DNA from: Paenibacillus tyrphae
GTDB lineage: Bacteria; Bacillota; Bacilli; Paenibacillales; NBRC-103111
Assembly: GCF_000722545.1 (NCBI RefSeq)
Contig: NZ_JNVM01000031.1
Coordinates: 1-64,000 of the forward strand
Direction: 5' to 3'
Length of the DNA stretch: 64,000 nt
Numbering within the stretch: the first letter of the stretch is position 1; every line of letters begins with the position of its first letter. Positions 33,308 to 42,482 of the stretch are shown here, piece by piece. Below the pieces are notes generated by a model. That model saw only the letters and a list, made by a program, of their open reading frames with translations, was not told where the DNA came from and did not search any database. Both the position numbers and the translations under genes were made by a program.

Positions 33308-33701
33308 GAGTAGGTTGGTCGCCACAAATCATTATGTGAGTCATGAAATGAAAGAGTTCGATGAACCTCACTTTTGGCATTCCGAAATGCGTTATTCTTC
33401 CGTGTGGAATTCGTTATTGCGGGATGCGCCTAATATCAATGACGACAAGATGAGGAAGTTAATGTCCACTCCATATCCATATGGTCCATGCTGTCATTTT
33501 TATTCGAGTGGAATGGGTACGCTTAGAAGTATGATATTTGATGTATCGGAAAAGAAAGTGAAGGTTAGCTTTGGTCCGCCGGATATGAATCCATGGTATG
33601 AAGTTGACATTGACGCCCCAATCGGGCTTAAAGAAATCGTATGCAACTATGATGATGTAGAGATAGACAATCCAGAACAATTTTGGAGGGAAATGGATTA
33701 A
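33306..33701 (+). pseudogene. 5'-truncated C45-type acyltransferase (isopenicillin-N acyltransferase-like)
   Basis: The reading frame gives ESRLVATNHYVSHEMKEF, then HFWHSEMRYSSVWNSL and a C-terminal part with MIFDVSEKKVKVSFGPPDMNPWY, like the C-terminal half of C45 peptidases/acyl-CoA:6-aminopenicillanate acyltransferases. The catalytic N-terminal Cys region is absent. Homology begins exactly at the stop of the upstream gene. An ATG at 33351 could start a 116-residue piece, but it would be inactive. Confidence 0.62.
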
Positions 33702-33763
33702 TGGATTGTTGTTGGAGTCGGCACCGGGGATAGGAAAATGTGTCGGCTAGCAGGAGGTGTGTT

Positions 33764-34285
33764 ATGAAGGTTAGACTGAGTGAATTTAACGAAAATTGGG
33801 CTAGGCTTTTTCATGACGAAGCTGAATTTTTAAAAACCATATTTAAGGATGAAATCGTACGCTTTGAGCATTTTGGAAGCACATCGGTCCCCGGATTAAA
33901 AGCGAAGCCGGTCATTGACATGATGTGTATTGTAAAAGACATTCATAACGTTGATTTGTTTAACGATCAAATGCATTCCCTCGGTTATGACGTTGCCGGG
34001 GAGTGGGGCATCCCAGGAAGAAGATTGTTCCGAAAAGGCGGGGAAAACCGGACGCATCATATTCATTTTTATCAAACGGATAGCCCTGAAATTGAAAGGC
34101 ATTTAATATTTAGAGATTATTTGAGAACTCATCCTGAAGAGGTTGCGAGATACAGCCGATTTAAGGAAGAATTAGCTAAGCAATTCGAAAACACAAGCGA
34201 ATATAGTCCGGCAAAGAAAGCATTTGTGAGGGAAATGGAGCAGAGCGCGCTTGCATGGTTTGCCGAAATTAAACCAAACAACTAA
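33764..34285 (+). CDS. GrpB family nucleotidyltransferase-like protein
   Basis: From the ATG at 33764 (AGGAGGTG box) the protein has 173 residues. It is of the GrpB/UPF0157 family: FEHFGSTSVPGLKAKPVIDMM carries the GSTSVxGLxxKPxID motif of a nucleotidyltransferase fold (given in part), followed by HHIHFYQTDS and FRDYLRTHPE. Biochemical roles are not settled. It seems to be a single gene. Confidence 0.9.
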   Translation: MKVRLSEFNENWARLFHDEAEFLKTIFKDEIVRFEHFGSTSVPGLKAKPVIDMMCIVKDIHNVDLFNDQMHSLGYDVAGEWGIPGRRLFRKGGENRTHHIHFYQTDSPEIERHLIFRDYLRTHPEEVARYSRFKEELAKQFENTSEYSPAKKAFVREMEQSALAWFAEIKPNN

Positions 34286-34332
34286 CTTTGCGTTTTGTAT
34301 AAAAACAATAAAACGGGAAGCGGGGAACTTCG

Positions 34333-34989
34333 ATGCGCGATGACCGCAAATGCAAAGGCATTATTTTCGATATGGACAATACGCTGCTGCAATCCCGCAT
34401 CGATTTTGCGGCGATGAAGGAAGACATTTTCCGCCACTTGGTCGGGCACGGCATGTTGACGGAGCGGTTCCCGCTCCATGAGCATACGACATCCACCATG
34501 CTCGAACACGCCAAGCAAGCGGGTATGGATCACACTTTATATCTCTCCTGTCTGAACATTGCGGAAAAGCATGAAGTGCGCGGGATGGAAGGCGCGGGAC
34601 TGGAGAAAGGGGTGCCGGAGCTGATCGAATCGTTGCTTGGCAAGTTCGTATTGGTCGTGGTCACGAACAACTCGCTGCCCGCCGCCCTGAAGGCGCTTGA
34701 AGTGACGGGAATCAAGTCTTATTTCGACTCCATTATCGGAAGAGAGCAGATGGAGGCGCTGAAGCCGTCCCCTTCCGGATTTACCTATGCCTTGAATCAA
34801 TTCCCCGCCATTGCGGCAGACGAATGGATATCGGTGGGTGATTCCTGGATCGACGGCGAAGCGTCCGCCGGAGCCGGCATTCCGTTTATCAGCTATAGGA
34901 CAAGCATGGAGGCGATGATGGATAAAGGAGTACGGCCGATCGCGAGAATCGACCATATTTCGGAGGTTCGGAATTGGATATACGGATGA
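34333..34989 (+). CDS. HAD family hydrolase
   Basis: The 218-residue HAD-IA enzyme has FDMDNTLLQSRIDF (nucleophile Asp), VVTNNSLPAALKAL (motif II), a Lys in EALKPSPSGF and VGDSWIDGEASAGAG (acidic motif). It should be a small-molecule phosphatase; the substrate is unknown. The GNAT gene downstream overlaps its end. A partial copy of its 5' half lies at 31546-31616. Confidence 0.88.
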   Translation: MRDDRKCKGIIFDMDNTLLQSRIDFAAMKEDIFRHLVGHGMLTERFPLHEHTTSTMLEHAKQAGMDHTLYLSCLNIAEKHEVRGMEGAGLEKGVPELIESLLGKFVLVVVTNNSLPAALKALEVTGIKSYFDSIIGREQMEALKPSPSGFTYALNQFPAIAADEWISVGDSWIDGEASAGAGIPFISYRTSMEAMMDKGVRPIARIDHISEVRNWIYG

Positions 34990-35453
34990 ACGTTATGCTG
35001 AACGTGACGGAAGTGACCGAAGAGACGCAGGAGCCGGCAAGACGGATCGTTTGCGCAGGACTGGAGGAAAGGTTCGGGGAATTGGACCCATCCTACAACA
35101 AGGATCTGGACGATATCGTGAGTTGGTATGCCGGTCAGGGGCATCTCTTTTTGACGGGAGCGCTTGAGGGGCAAATGGTCTGTACGGGAGCGCTCATCCG
35201 GGAGGGGCGCGACGTCGGAAGAATCGCCAGAATGTCCGTGTGGAAGCCGTACCGGAGAAGAGGCATCGCGCGCTGCATGCTGCAGGAGCTGGAGCGGAGG
35301 GCGAGGCACAAGGGCTATGCGAAGCTGGTGCTGGAAACGACAGCGTCATGGCTTGACGCTGTTCAATTTTATAAAGCCAACGGCTACGTGGAAGTTCAAA
35401 GAGACGAAGCGGAAGTGCATCTGGAAAAAGTTTTATCGCATCATGCGCGCTAA
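34974..35453 (+). CDS. GNAT family N-acetyltransferase
   Basis: The 159-residue GNAT protein has MSVWKPYRRRGIARCML as the acetyl-CoA loop (about residues 87-103) and SWLDAVQFYKANGYVEV as the last helix/strand. A TTG at 34974 stands 7 bases after GGAGG, which favours it over the ATG at 34986 that overlaps the upstream stop as ATGA. Either way it is translationally coupled to the HAD gene. The substrate is unknown. Confidence 0.87.
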   Translation: MDIRMNVMLNVTEVTEETQEPARRIVCAGLEERFGELDPSYNKDLDDIVSWYAGQGHLFLTGALEGQMVCTGALIREGRDVGRIARMSVWKPYRRRGIARCMLQELERRARHKGYAKLVLETTASWLDAVQFYKANGYVEVQRDEAEVHLEKVLSHHAR

Positions 35454-35490
35454 CGCTAGTAAACAAATGGAGAAATGGCAAAAGTGTGGG

Positions 35491-35516
35491 GTGCGGGCAG
35501 GCGTCCCGCACTTTTT
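35491..35516 (+). terminator. Intrinsic terminator of the HAD-GNAT pair
   Basis: GTGCGGG (35491) pairs perfectly with CCCGCAC (35505) across CAGGCGT and is followed by five T's. Confidence 0.9.
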
Positions 35517-35654
35517 GCATAAGCTTTATATTCGCGGGACAAGCGGTTACAATGGAGGATAAGGCCGGAACGGAATAGAAGGAAGATTGCAATAAGTTAG
35601 AGCGAGCGGGTGCTCGGTATGAAGCGAGAGGCAACAGAGAACGGAGGAAGAAAC

Positions 35655-36269
35655 ATGCATCCTATTTTGGCTGAACGCACGAAACCGTTTCCCCGAACCG
35701 ATCGGCTTCGGGACGATATCCGGAGCTTTCTAAGCTCGAACGGATGCGAAAAGACGGCGGAGCACTGTATGGACGTCGGGACGGAGGCGCGGCGTATTGC
35801 GCTGCGGTTCGGAGCCGATCTCGAGGCGGCGGAGACGGCCGGCTGGCTGCACGACATCAGCGCGGTCATCCCGAACGGCGATCGAATTGCGGTGTCGCGG
35901 GAGCTTGACATCGAGGTGCTGCCGGAGGAAGAAGCGTTCCCGATGATCATTCATCAAAAGCTGTCGGTGGTGATGGCGCAGCAGCTATTTGGCATAACCG
36001 ACGTGGCGATCCTGGATGCGGTCGGCTGCCATACGACCTTGCGTGCGGGCTCCACGTTGCTCGATCAAGTGCTGTTCGTAGCGGATAAAGTCGCATGGGA
36101 TCAGCCAGGTACACCGCCATATATCCGCGAGCTGCAGGAGCAATTGAACCGCTCCCTGATTCATGGGGCGTTCGCTTACATCAATTATCTGTGGGAGCGA
36201 AAGCATACCTTGAAGGTCGTGCATCCGTGGCTGCAGGAAGCCTACGAAGAGCTTCGGCACCGGGTATAG
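35655..36269 (+). CDS. HD domain phosphohydrolase, YqeK-like
   Basis: From the ATG at 35655 (GGAGGAAG box) the protein has 204 residues. Metal ligands of the HD fold are visible in AEHCMDVG (His), AGWLHDIS (His-Asp), IIHQKLS and FVADKVAWD. The closest named family is YqeK, which splits diadenosine tetraphosphate symmetrically. It stands away from the usual nadD-yqeK neighbourhood, so it is probably a paralogue with related nucleotide substrate. Confidence 0.83.
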   Translation: MHPILAERTKPFPRTDRLRDDIRSFLSSNGCEKTAEHCMDVGTEARRIALRFGADLEAAETAGWLHDISAVIPNGDRIAVSRELDIEVLPEEEAFPMIIHQKLSVVMAQQLFGITDVAILDAVGCHTTLRAGSTLLDQVLFVADKVAWDQPGTPPYIRELQEQLNRSLIHGAFAYINYLWERKHTLKVVHPWLQEAYEELRHRV

Positions 36270-36371
36270 AAACGCTGCGATTTGACGGTGAAGCATGACT
36301 GGGACATAATACGAAATAAGGCTTTTGAACATGCAATACTTCACTTTGTAGACATAAGGAGTTCGGGCGGA

Positions 36372-36959
36372 ATGGCGCGAAACAAAGGAGCCAAAGGGCA
36401 AGAAAGCCGGGCAAGATTGCTGGCTGCGGCTGCGGAGCAGTTTGCCGGACTCGGCTTTTACGAGACGAAGATCAGCTCGATTGTCGCTCAGGCCGGGCTG
36501 ACTCAGCCGTCGTTTTACCTTTATTTTGAAAGCAAAGAAGCGGTGTTCGAGGAATTGGTCGGCCATTTCCGGTCCCGGCTGCAGGAACTGGTCACGTCGA
36601 GCCGCCTGGAATCGGGGCTGCAGCCGGGCGAAGTGAACGCGCGGGTGCTTGGCGTGCTGGAGACGCTTTTTCGTTTTTTTGCGGAAGACCCGCACTTGAC
36701 GCGCATCGGCTTGTTTCAGGCCCCGGAGGCCGGGAGCATTAAAGCGGAGCTGGCCGCTCTGATCCGCGACAACCTGCTCGAAGAGCAGCGGTCCGGTTAC
36801 TTTCGTTCGACCCTCGATATGGACATCGTAGCGCAATGCTTCGCAGGTACGCTTGAGCGGTTGACCTTTGCGTATTTGTCGGAAGGCTCAGGGAGACCGG
36901 GGCAGCTGGCCGCTCAGGTGGTCGAGCTGTTCATGCGCGGCTTGCTGCCCGAAGAGTAA
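36372..36959 (+). CDS. TetR/AcrR family regulator
   Basis: From the ATG at 36372, with AAGGAG 10 bases upstream, the protein has 195 residues. The N-terminal TetR helix-turn-helix reads SRARLLAAAAEQFAGLGFYE, then ISSIVAQAGLTQPSFYLYFESKEAVF (given in part). The C-terminal ligand domain is unassigned. Upstream in-frame sequence to 36282 is out of family. It precedes the DUF1361 membrane-protein gene by 24 bases and may be cotranscribed with it. Confidence 0.9.
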   Translation: MARNKGAKGQESRARLLAAAAEQFAGLGFYETKISSIVAQAGLTQPSFYLYFESKEAVFEELVGHFRSRLQELVTSSRLESGLQPGEVNARVLGVLETLFRFFAEDPHLTRIGLFQAPEAGSIKAELAALIRDNLLEEQRSGYFRSTLDMDIVAQCFAGTLERLTFAYLSEGSGRPGQLAAQVVELFMRGLLPEE

Positions 36960-36983
36960 AATGGAGGAGCGAAGGAGAGCTGG

Positions 36984-37691
36984 ATGAAAAAGCTGCACTC
37001 TGGAAAGTTTATCCTCTTCATGGGATTGTTGTCTCTGATCTGCACGGCGCTTTATTATGCGTTCCGCAATAAGACGTATTTCGATTTCCTCTTGTGGAAT
37101 TTGTTCCTGGCTTGGATTCCGTTGCTGCTTGCCGTTGCCGCAGCGGAGCTCGGAAAGCGGCTGGCTCCCGGCTGGGTCCGTTCCACCGTCGTTGCCGTTT
37201 TGGGAGCGGCTTGGCTGCTGTTTTTTCCGAATGCGCCCTATATTGTTACGGATCTTATCCATTTAACGCTTCAGAAAGCTTGGTATGTCGAGGCCGGCCG
37301 GTGGACGTTCCGCTACTGGTATGATTTTCTGGTGATGCTGCTGATCTCGTGGAACGGATTTTTATTAGGATTCGGCTCCGCTTATTTGGTTCAGTATCAG
37401 GTCATGAGAAGGTTCGGGGGCGCCGTTTCGTGGCTGTTTGTGGCTGCGGCATCCATGCTGGGGGGCTACGGAATCTTGCTCGGACGCGAATACCGGCTGA
37501 ACAGCTGGGATGCGCTGACCGACGCGAAAGCGCTCTTGAGCCTCATCGGAGAAAGCTTGAACGGGGAGTCCGTGCCGTTCTGCTTGTTGTTCGGCGTGGT
37601 TATTCTGATCGTTCATGGAACGTTCTATTATGTGATGAATGGCGGCTGGCATGCGGAAGACCGCGACTACCCATCGACCTACCGCTTATAA
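36984..37691 (+). CDS. DUF1361 membrane protein
   Basis: The 235-residue protein has about six or seven membrane helices and the DUF1361 motifs LLFFPNAPYIVTDLIHL and YWYDFLVMLLISWNGFLLG, ending in the NSWDALTD stretch. The family has no known function. It follows a TetR gene closely, which might regulate it. A hairpin follows at 37694, before the convergent DUF1266 gene. Confidence 0.88.
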   Translation: MKKLHSGKFILFMGLLSLICTALYYAFRNKTYFDFLLWNLFLAWIPLLLAVAAAELGKRLAPGWVRSTVVAVLGAAWLLFFPNAPYIVTDLIHLTLQKAWYVEAGRWTFRYWYDFLVMLLISWNGFLLGFGSAYLVQYQVMRRFGGAVSWLFVAAASMLGGYGILLGREYRLNSWDALTDAKALLSLIGESLNGESVPFCLLFGVVILIVHGTFYYVMNGGWHAEDRDYPSTYRL

Positions 37692-37693
37692 TA

Positions 37694-37720
37694 CCGGCTT
37701 GCTGCGGCAAGGCGGTTTTT
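37694..37720 (+). terminator. Intrinsic terminator after DUF1361
   Basis: CCGGCTTGC pairs with GCAAGGCGG with one mismatch and is followed by five T's. Confidence 0.75.
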
Positions 37721-37781
37721 GGCATTCGCGGCGAAGAAGCCGGACGATGGCGTCCGGCCTTGGCTCGCGGATAGAAATTCG

Positions 37782-38480
37782 TTATGCTAATTGGCTTGCC
37801 GGCTGCCCGGTAGTCTCTTCAAGCGGCACATCCCACTCCAGCCGATTCCACAGGCTGTCGGCATTCAGAAGCAGGTTGCGGATATAGCCCGCCATTTCCT
37901 GCGCGCTTGCTGCCGTGGGCTGCGCCCACCAAAACTGCCTTCCGGCCAAATAGCCGGTTCCGTATTCGCGCCAGCCGGAATACGCTTGTTGAGCAACCGG
38001 AATAATCGGCTTCACAAGCTCCAGCGATTTTTCCTGTGAGATGTAGCCCATGAAAGCGCCTTTTCGGCTCAAATATGCGAATCTGCCCAAGTCCCAAGCC
38101 GCGATCCCCGCAGCCGGGAGCCGGTTCATATAAGCTTTTACAATTTGGTGCTCTCTGTACCGGTTCGTCGTTTTCGGGATCGATTCGATATATTTCGTTT
38201 GTTCGGCATCGGACAATGCGGACAGAAAGGACCGGATCTTATTGAACGACTCGCGATGCCCCTCTTCGGCCAGCCACTGAAGATTTCTCCTCAAATCTTC
38301 CTCGTTCTCGATCCCCCAATCCCGTTGAAAAGACTGCTTATGCATTTCGATACTTTCTGGAGTGGACTCCCACTCGTAGTCGTTTCCGGGATCGAGCCCG
38401 TTCATTTCGTATAACACGGCGCTTAACGCAATACACCATCGTTCGGTCAGCCCGGAGGCGTTGTGAACGTCTCTATTCAT
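37782..38480 (-). CDS. DUF1266 family protein
   Basis: The 232-residue soluble protein has the DUF1266 C-terminal pattern: GIAAWDLGRFAYLSRKGAFMGYIS, WREYGTGYLAGRQFWW and the final WNRLEWDVPL (first given in part). Function is unknown. In enterobacteria DUF1266 proteins (YbeR, YbeU) are coded beside DnaJ-like proteins (DjlB, DjlC); here too it follows a J-domain protein gene and overlaps it by 8 bases, so the two are one operon. Confidence 0.85.
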   Translation of the reverse strand: MNRDVHNASGLTERWCIALSAVLYEMNGLDPGNDYEWESTPESIEMHKQSFQRDWGIENEEDLRRNLQWLAEEGHRESFNKIRSFLSALSDAEQTKYIESIPKTTNRYREHQIVKAYMNRLPAAGIAAWDLGRFAYLSRKGAFMGYISQEKSLELVKPIIPVAQQAYSGWREYGTGYLAGRQFWWAQPTAASAQEMAGYIRNLLLNADSLWNRLEWDVPLEETTGQPASQLA

Positions 38481-41061
38481 CTTCTACATCCCCATCCTCA
38501 TCTTCATCCAGCATAAAATGCAAGGAGTGTACGTCGCCCACATCCTGATGCTTCAGGAAAAGCGTGTCCGGAATATGGAGGGGAGACTTCTTTTTGATGC
38601 CGAAGTGCCCCCATAGCGACTTTTTATCCGCAGGACCTTGAAGCTGCTTATAAAATAACCGATACTCCTCGTTATCCGGATCTTCCTGACAAGCCTGCAG
38701 GGCGTAGGACAACGCTTCCGCCATCCGTTCCTGCTTGACGTGCGCCATGCTTAAGTAGATGCTGGCACTTGTCCTCTCTCCAAGCTCATGCGCGTGTGTC
38801 AAGCTTTCGATGCTTTCCGCATAGTTTCCCTCGTGGAAATAAGCTACCCCGGAATATAGCCAGATCAAGGAATCGTACGCAGGATCGTCGCTGCAATGCA
38901 CAAAATAATTGTTCACCAGATTGGGGACATCATCCCATGATTTCGTATTGACGATGAACTTGAGACGTTCGAGCTGCACCCATGTATCGTTCGGCCAGCC
39001 GTCGGCAAGCCGGCGAATAAAGGAAGCCATTTGCTTGTATGTCTCCGGGTCCCATTCCTTCAAAAGGTAATACAGGGCCAATTGGGTCGGGTAATAATCG
39101 TCCTGAAACAATTCCGCCGCCCTAAAATAAATTTCCTTCGCCCTGGACTCTTCGCCCATGGCACGGTAAATATCGCCCTCGATCATATAGCCGCTTGAAT
39201 CGTCGGGAAAAGCCCGTTTAAATTTACGGATCGCCTGAAGAGCGGCCTTGTAATCGCGCTTCTGAAAATAGGCGCCGGCCACATAATAGTAGGAATGCTC
39301 GTCGTCGCTCCAAGACATCTCGGTTTCAAAGCAGTCAATCGCCCTGGAATATTCCTCCAGACGCAAATGCAGCATCCCTTTCCGGAACCATGCTTGGTCA
39401 AAATCGTACTCGTGCTCCACCACCACAGCATGGTCGTCGAGAGCTTCCCGGTTGTTATTCAGATGATAGTAACAGAGGCCTCGGACGGAATAAAAATGCC
39501 AGTTGGACGGATCGATGGAAATCGCGCGGTCGGCGAACCCGATTCCTTCGTGCCACTGCTTGTCCTTCAGACAAGCACTCGCCAAATGGCCGAGAACAAT
39601 GGCGTCATACTCATTCATCCGCAGTGCGGCAGACAGGTCGCGGACCGCAAGCTTCGTGTTCTCCGCTTCCAGGTAAGCCACGCCCCGATGAACGAGGATT
39701 TCGTAGCCGTTGACGCCTTCCTTCTGCGCTGCGGTCCATGCTTTTCCGAACAGCTCGAAGGCCTTGTTTTTCAATCCCCGCTTGAATAACGCACGCGCCC
39801 ACAGCAAATACATATCGGAGTTCAACGCTGTCAAAGCCTGAATGTTGTCAAATACCTTGCAGCAGAGGTCAAACTGTTCCAAATCAAAATAAATTTGGGC
39901 CAGCGCAAATTCCAGCTCGGCCCGTTCCAGCGAAAGGATCAATTCCGCGCGTATTTTGCCGATAAGCTGCTTGTTCACATCCATCAGCCGGATACGAGAA
40001 TCGAGGTCGAACGGGTACTGAGCGATGATGATCTCCAGCAGCGACTTGGCTTCGGCCAACCGGTCGTAGGCTGCGTAACAGCGTGCCAGACCGCTGAGTG
40101 CCTGCAGATCTTCAGGCGTATGCGACAAAATATGCTGGTAGTCGGAGAACGCCTGTCTTAGATTCCCTGCTTCCAGCGATAGGGCGGCACGGTGGATAAA
40201 TCCGTCGAGATCTGCGGGATGGAGTTCGATCAAGCGGCTGTAAGCCTGCAGCGCATGCTCCGAGTCGCCTGTGCGAACGTAAAACCGGCCGGTCAATCGG
40301 AGCAGGTCCGGATCATCCGCAAACAAGTCGCGGGCTGCGGCCAGATACGGCCTGGCAGACGCCAGATTGTTGTGCATCAGCGCATGCTGGGCAGCGTCCC
40401 GGTATCCGAAAAACGCGTCATAATCGATCGTTTCCGGAATAAAATCGTAGCGCAGCTCCCAGGGCTTGGTGACTTCCATCAATAAATAATCAACGAACTT
40501 CTCCGGGTAGCGTTTATATAATTCCCTTTCTTGGCTTGTCCAACAGAAATGCTCATTCAGCAGCGCCCAAACCGGCTTGGGCAAGTGGCAATGCTCGCCC
40601 AGAAACGTTAACAGCCGTTCGTGCAAAGCGGCTTTTACATTCCTATTCCAGAGCTCTTCTTGAGCAAACAGCTCTCTCCATAAGCCTACATCGATCCGCG
40701 TCGGCAGTTTGGCGTATAAAGCTTCGATCTGCTTCATCGTCTCTTCGACAAACGAATGGGAGGGAGAGGGAGCTGCCGGATCACAATCAACCCATGAAGC
40801 GGGTTCGCGATCCGGTGCGTCTGGTCGAAACGGTTGATCATGCGGATCGCTCTCCGGCTCCGTGAAGTCGGACCGCACCGGCTGCTGCGTTTCCTTAAGA
40901 TATTTCGCTTCATTCAACGCTTGTTCATACGCTTCCCGCAAACGTTGGAAGCCGTCCGGATCGTCTTCGGGATGGTAGAGCTTTAGCTTCGTGGCATAGG
41001 CGCGTTTAATGGCGCTGACTTCAAGCGTAGGAGAAATGCCTAGTAATTCCCAAATGTTCAT
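38473..41061 (-). CDS. J-domain protein with long TPR array
   Basis: From the ATG at 41061 the protein has 862 residues. Residues 1 to about 60 form a J-like domain (MNIWELLGISPTLEVSAIKRAYAT, then KLYHPEDDPDGFQRLREAYE, given in part), in which the HPD motif needed to stimulate Hsp70 reads HPE. After a Pro/Asp-rich linker come many TPR repeats up to about residue 830, and an acidic tail. DjlB/DjlC-type proteins share the HPEDDPxGFQ stretch. The long TPR part suggests a scaffold. A TATAAT on the minus strand at 41129-41134 may be its -10 element. Confidence 0.85.
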   Translation of the reverse strand: MNIWELLGISPTLEVSAIKRAYATKLKLYHPEDDPDGFQRLREAYEQALNEAKYLKETQQPVRSDFTEPESDPHDQPFRPDAPDREPASWVDCDPAAPSPSHSFVEETMKQIEALYAKLPTRIDVGLWRELFAQEELWNRNVKAALHERLLTFLGEHCHLPKPVWALLNEHFCWTSQERELYKRYPEKFVDYLLMEVTKPWELRYDFIPETIDYDAFFGYRDAAQHALMHNNLASARPYLAAARDLFADDPDLLRLTGRFYVRTGDSEHALQAYSRLIELHPADLDGFIHRAALSLEAGNLRQAFSDYQHILSHTPEDLQALSGLARCYAAYDRLAEAKSLLEIIIAQYPFDLDSRIRLMDVNKQLIGKIRAELILSLERAELEFALAQIYFDLEQFDLCCKVFDNIQALTALNSDMYLLWARALFKRGLKNKAFELFGKAWTAAQKEGVNGYEILVHRGVAYLEAENTKLAVRDLSAALRMNEYDAIVLGHLASACLKDKQWHEGIGFADRAISIDPSNWHFYSVRGLCYYHLNNNREALDDHAVVVEHEYDFDQAWFRKGMLHLRLEEYSRAIDCFETEMSWSDDEHSYYYVAGAYFQKRDYKAALQAIRKFKRAFPDDSSGYMIEGDIYRAMGEESRAKEIYFRAAELFQDDYYPTQLALYYLLKEWDPETYKQMASFIRRLADGWPNDTWVQLERLKFIVNTKSWDDVPNLVNNYFVHCSDDPAYDSLIWLYSGVAYFHEGNYAESIESLTHAHELGERTSASIYLSMAHVKQERMAEALSYALQACQEDPDNEEYRLFYKQLQGPADKKSLWGHFGIKKKSPLHIPDTLFLKHQDVGDVHSLHFMLDEDEDGDVEDE

Positions 41062-41209
41062 TTCAGAGTCCTTGACCTTTCCTTGATGTCGATAAAACAT
41101 TTCCAAATGTTTTCAGTTTTTAATCTATTATAATATCGGCGCCTCTTTAAAAAATTTTAGGTTTTTTTACAAAAAAAGTGTTTCGAGCCCGGGATTTTCC
41201 GGATCTGCC

Positions 41210-42313
41210 TTAGGATCGCTTGCGGGATAAGCTGCGTTTCAGGAAGAAAACGGTCTTCTCCAGCTTTAATAAATGGGTGCCCTTGACCAGAATCGCGGTG
41301 TCCGGCTTGATCGTCCCGGCAAGCGCCCGATGAAGCTGCGGTCTGGATGCGAAGCTGCGGATGCGGGTTGCGGGGAAGCCTGCTCTTCTGGCGCCCGCCG
41401 CGATGTGCCGCGCGAGCTTTCCGACCGTGTAGAGCCGGGTAAGTCTTTTTCGGGCAGCATATTTTCCAACCTCATCGTGACCCCGGATGGCGTATTTTCC
41501 CATGTCCTTCATATAGCCGATGATGGCGATTTTGTGCTTTCGGCTTACCGAAGCGAGCGTATCGAGGGCGGCCTTGGTCGCATCGGGATTGGAGCTGAAC
41601 GTATCGTCGATCAAGGTGATTCGCCTCGGCAGCTCCGTTCGGACCAATCGGCGGTACGGAATCGGATATCTCGCCAGCCCCTTGCGGATTTCGCCCACCG
41701 TGAATCCCATGCTGTGCGTAATGGCGATCGCATTCAGCGCATTGTATACGTTATGAACCCCGAGACACGGAATGAAAAATCGCTCGTCTTTTCCGTTCAG
41801 CCGAACCCGAAAAGTAACTCCCCGTCCCAGAGACCGGATACCGCGCGCCTTGTAATGGGCTTTGTTGCGGATGCCGACCTTTAGCAGCTTTCCTTGAAAT
41901 CCTTTGACGGACAGCAGCTTGGAGTTTGCGTTATCCGCATTCAGGACGAGCGTTCCGGTCTGCCGCATATGCCGGATCAGCTCCGATTTCGCGGACGCGA
42001 TGCCTTGGACCCGGTGTCCGACATTGCCGATATGCGCCGTTCCGACGTTGGTAATCACACCGTAGCTTGGTTTGAGCGAGCGGCAATGCTCGCGAATATG
42101 CCCTTTGCGAAGCATCCCGAATTCGAGTACGGCAGCGCGGTGCCCGGCGCGAAGCTGCTTGGCGTGCTTGCGGGTGTTCAACGGCAAATTCCAGTTTGAC
42201 GCCGATTTGAAAATGGTCCATCGTCTCCGCAGGATGGAAGCGATCATTTCTTTCGTGGTCGTTTTTCCCGCGCTGCCTGTCACGGCGATGACGGGAATGT
42301 TACGAGCCGGCAT
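41210..42313 (-). CDS. Mur ligase family protein, MurF-like, without N-terminal domain
   Basis: The 367-residue protein starts almost directly with the ATP loop TGSAGKTTTKEM (about residues 11-22). It goes on through NWNLPLN, VLEFGMLRKGHI, ITNVGTAHIGNVG and NADNANSKLL, and the C-terminal domain with DDTFSSNPDATKAAL. MurF proteins (about 450 residues) carry an N-terminal UDP-substrate-binding domain that is missing here. An AAGGTGGG box 6 bases before the ATG shows the short form is genuine. It should form an amide bond with ATP on another substrate. It is divergent from the arginine-oxidase-like gene. Confidence 0.85.
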   Translation of the reverse strand: MPARNIPVIAVTGSAGKTTTKEMIASILRRRWTIFKSASNWNLPLNTRKHAKQLRAGHRAAVLEFGMLRKGHIREHCRSLKPSYGVITNVGTAHIGNVGHRVQGIASAKSELIRHMRQTGTLVLNADNANSKLLSVKGFQGKLLKVGIRNKAHYKARGIRSLGRGVTFRVRLNGKDERFFIPCLGVHNVYNALNAIAITHSMGFTVGEIRKGLARYPIPYRRLVRTELPRRITLIDDTFSSNPDATKAALDTLASVSRKHKIAIIGYMKDMGKYAIRGHDEVGKYAARKRLTRLYTVGKLARHIAAGARRAGFPATRIRSFASRPQLHRALAGTIKPDTAILVKGTHLLKLEKTVFFLKRSLSRKRS

Positions 42314-42482
42314 GATAATCCCACCTTTTCACAGCGAATATACGCTTTAGTCTACGCCGGGCGTAAGCGGACGGAGTGGGTATATGGAAAAAAATGGGCG
42401 TTTGTACGAGTCCGGCGGCGGGGGATTACCCATATGGTGTAAGAAGACTAAGCCTCGATTCTGTTAGTGGAGAGTGAGACCA

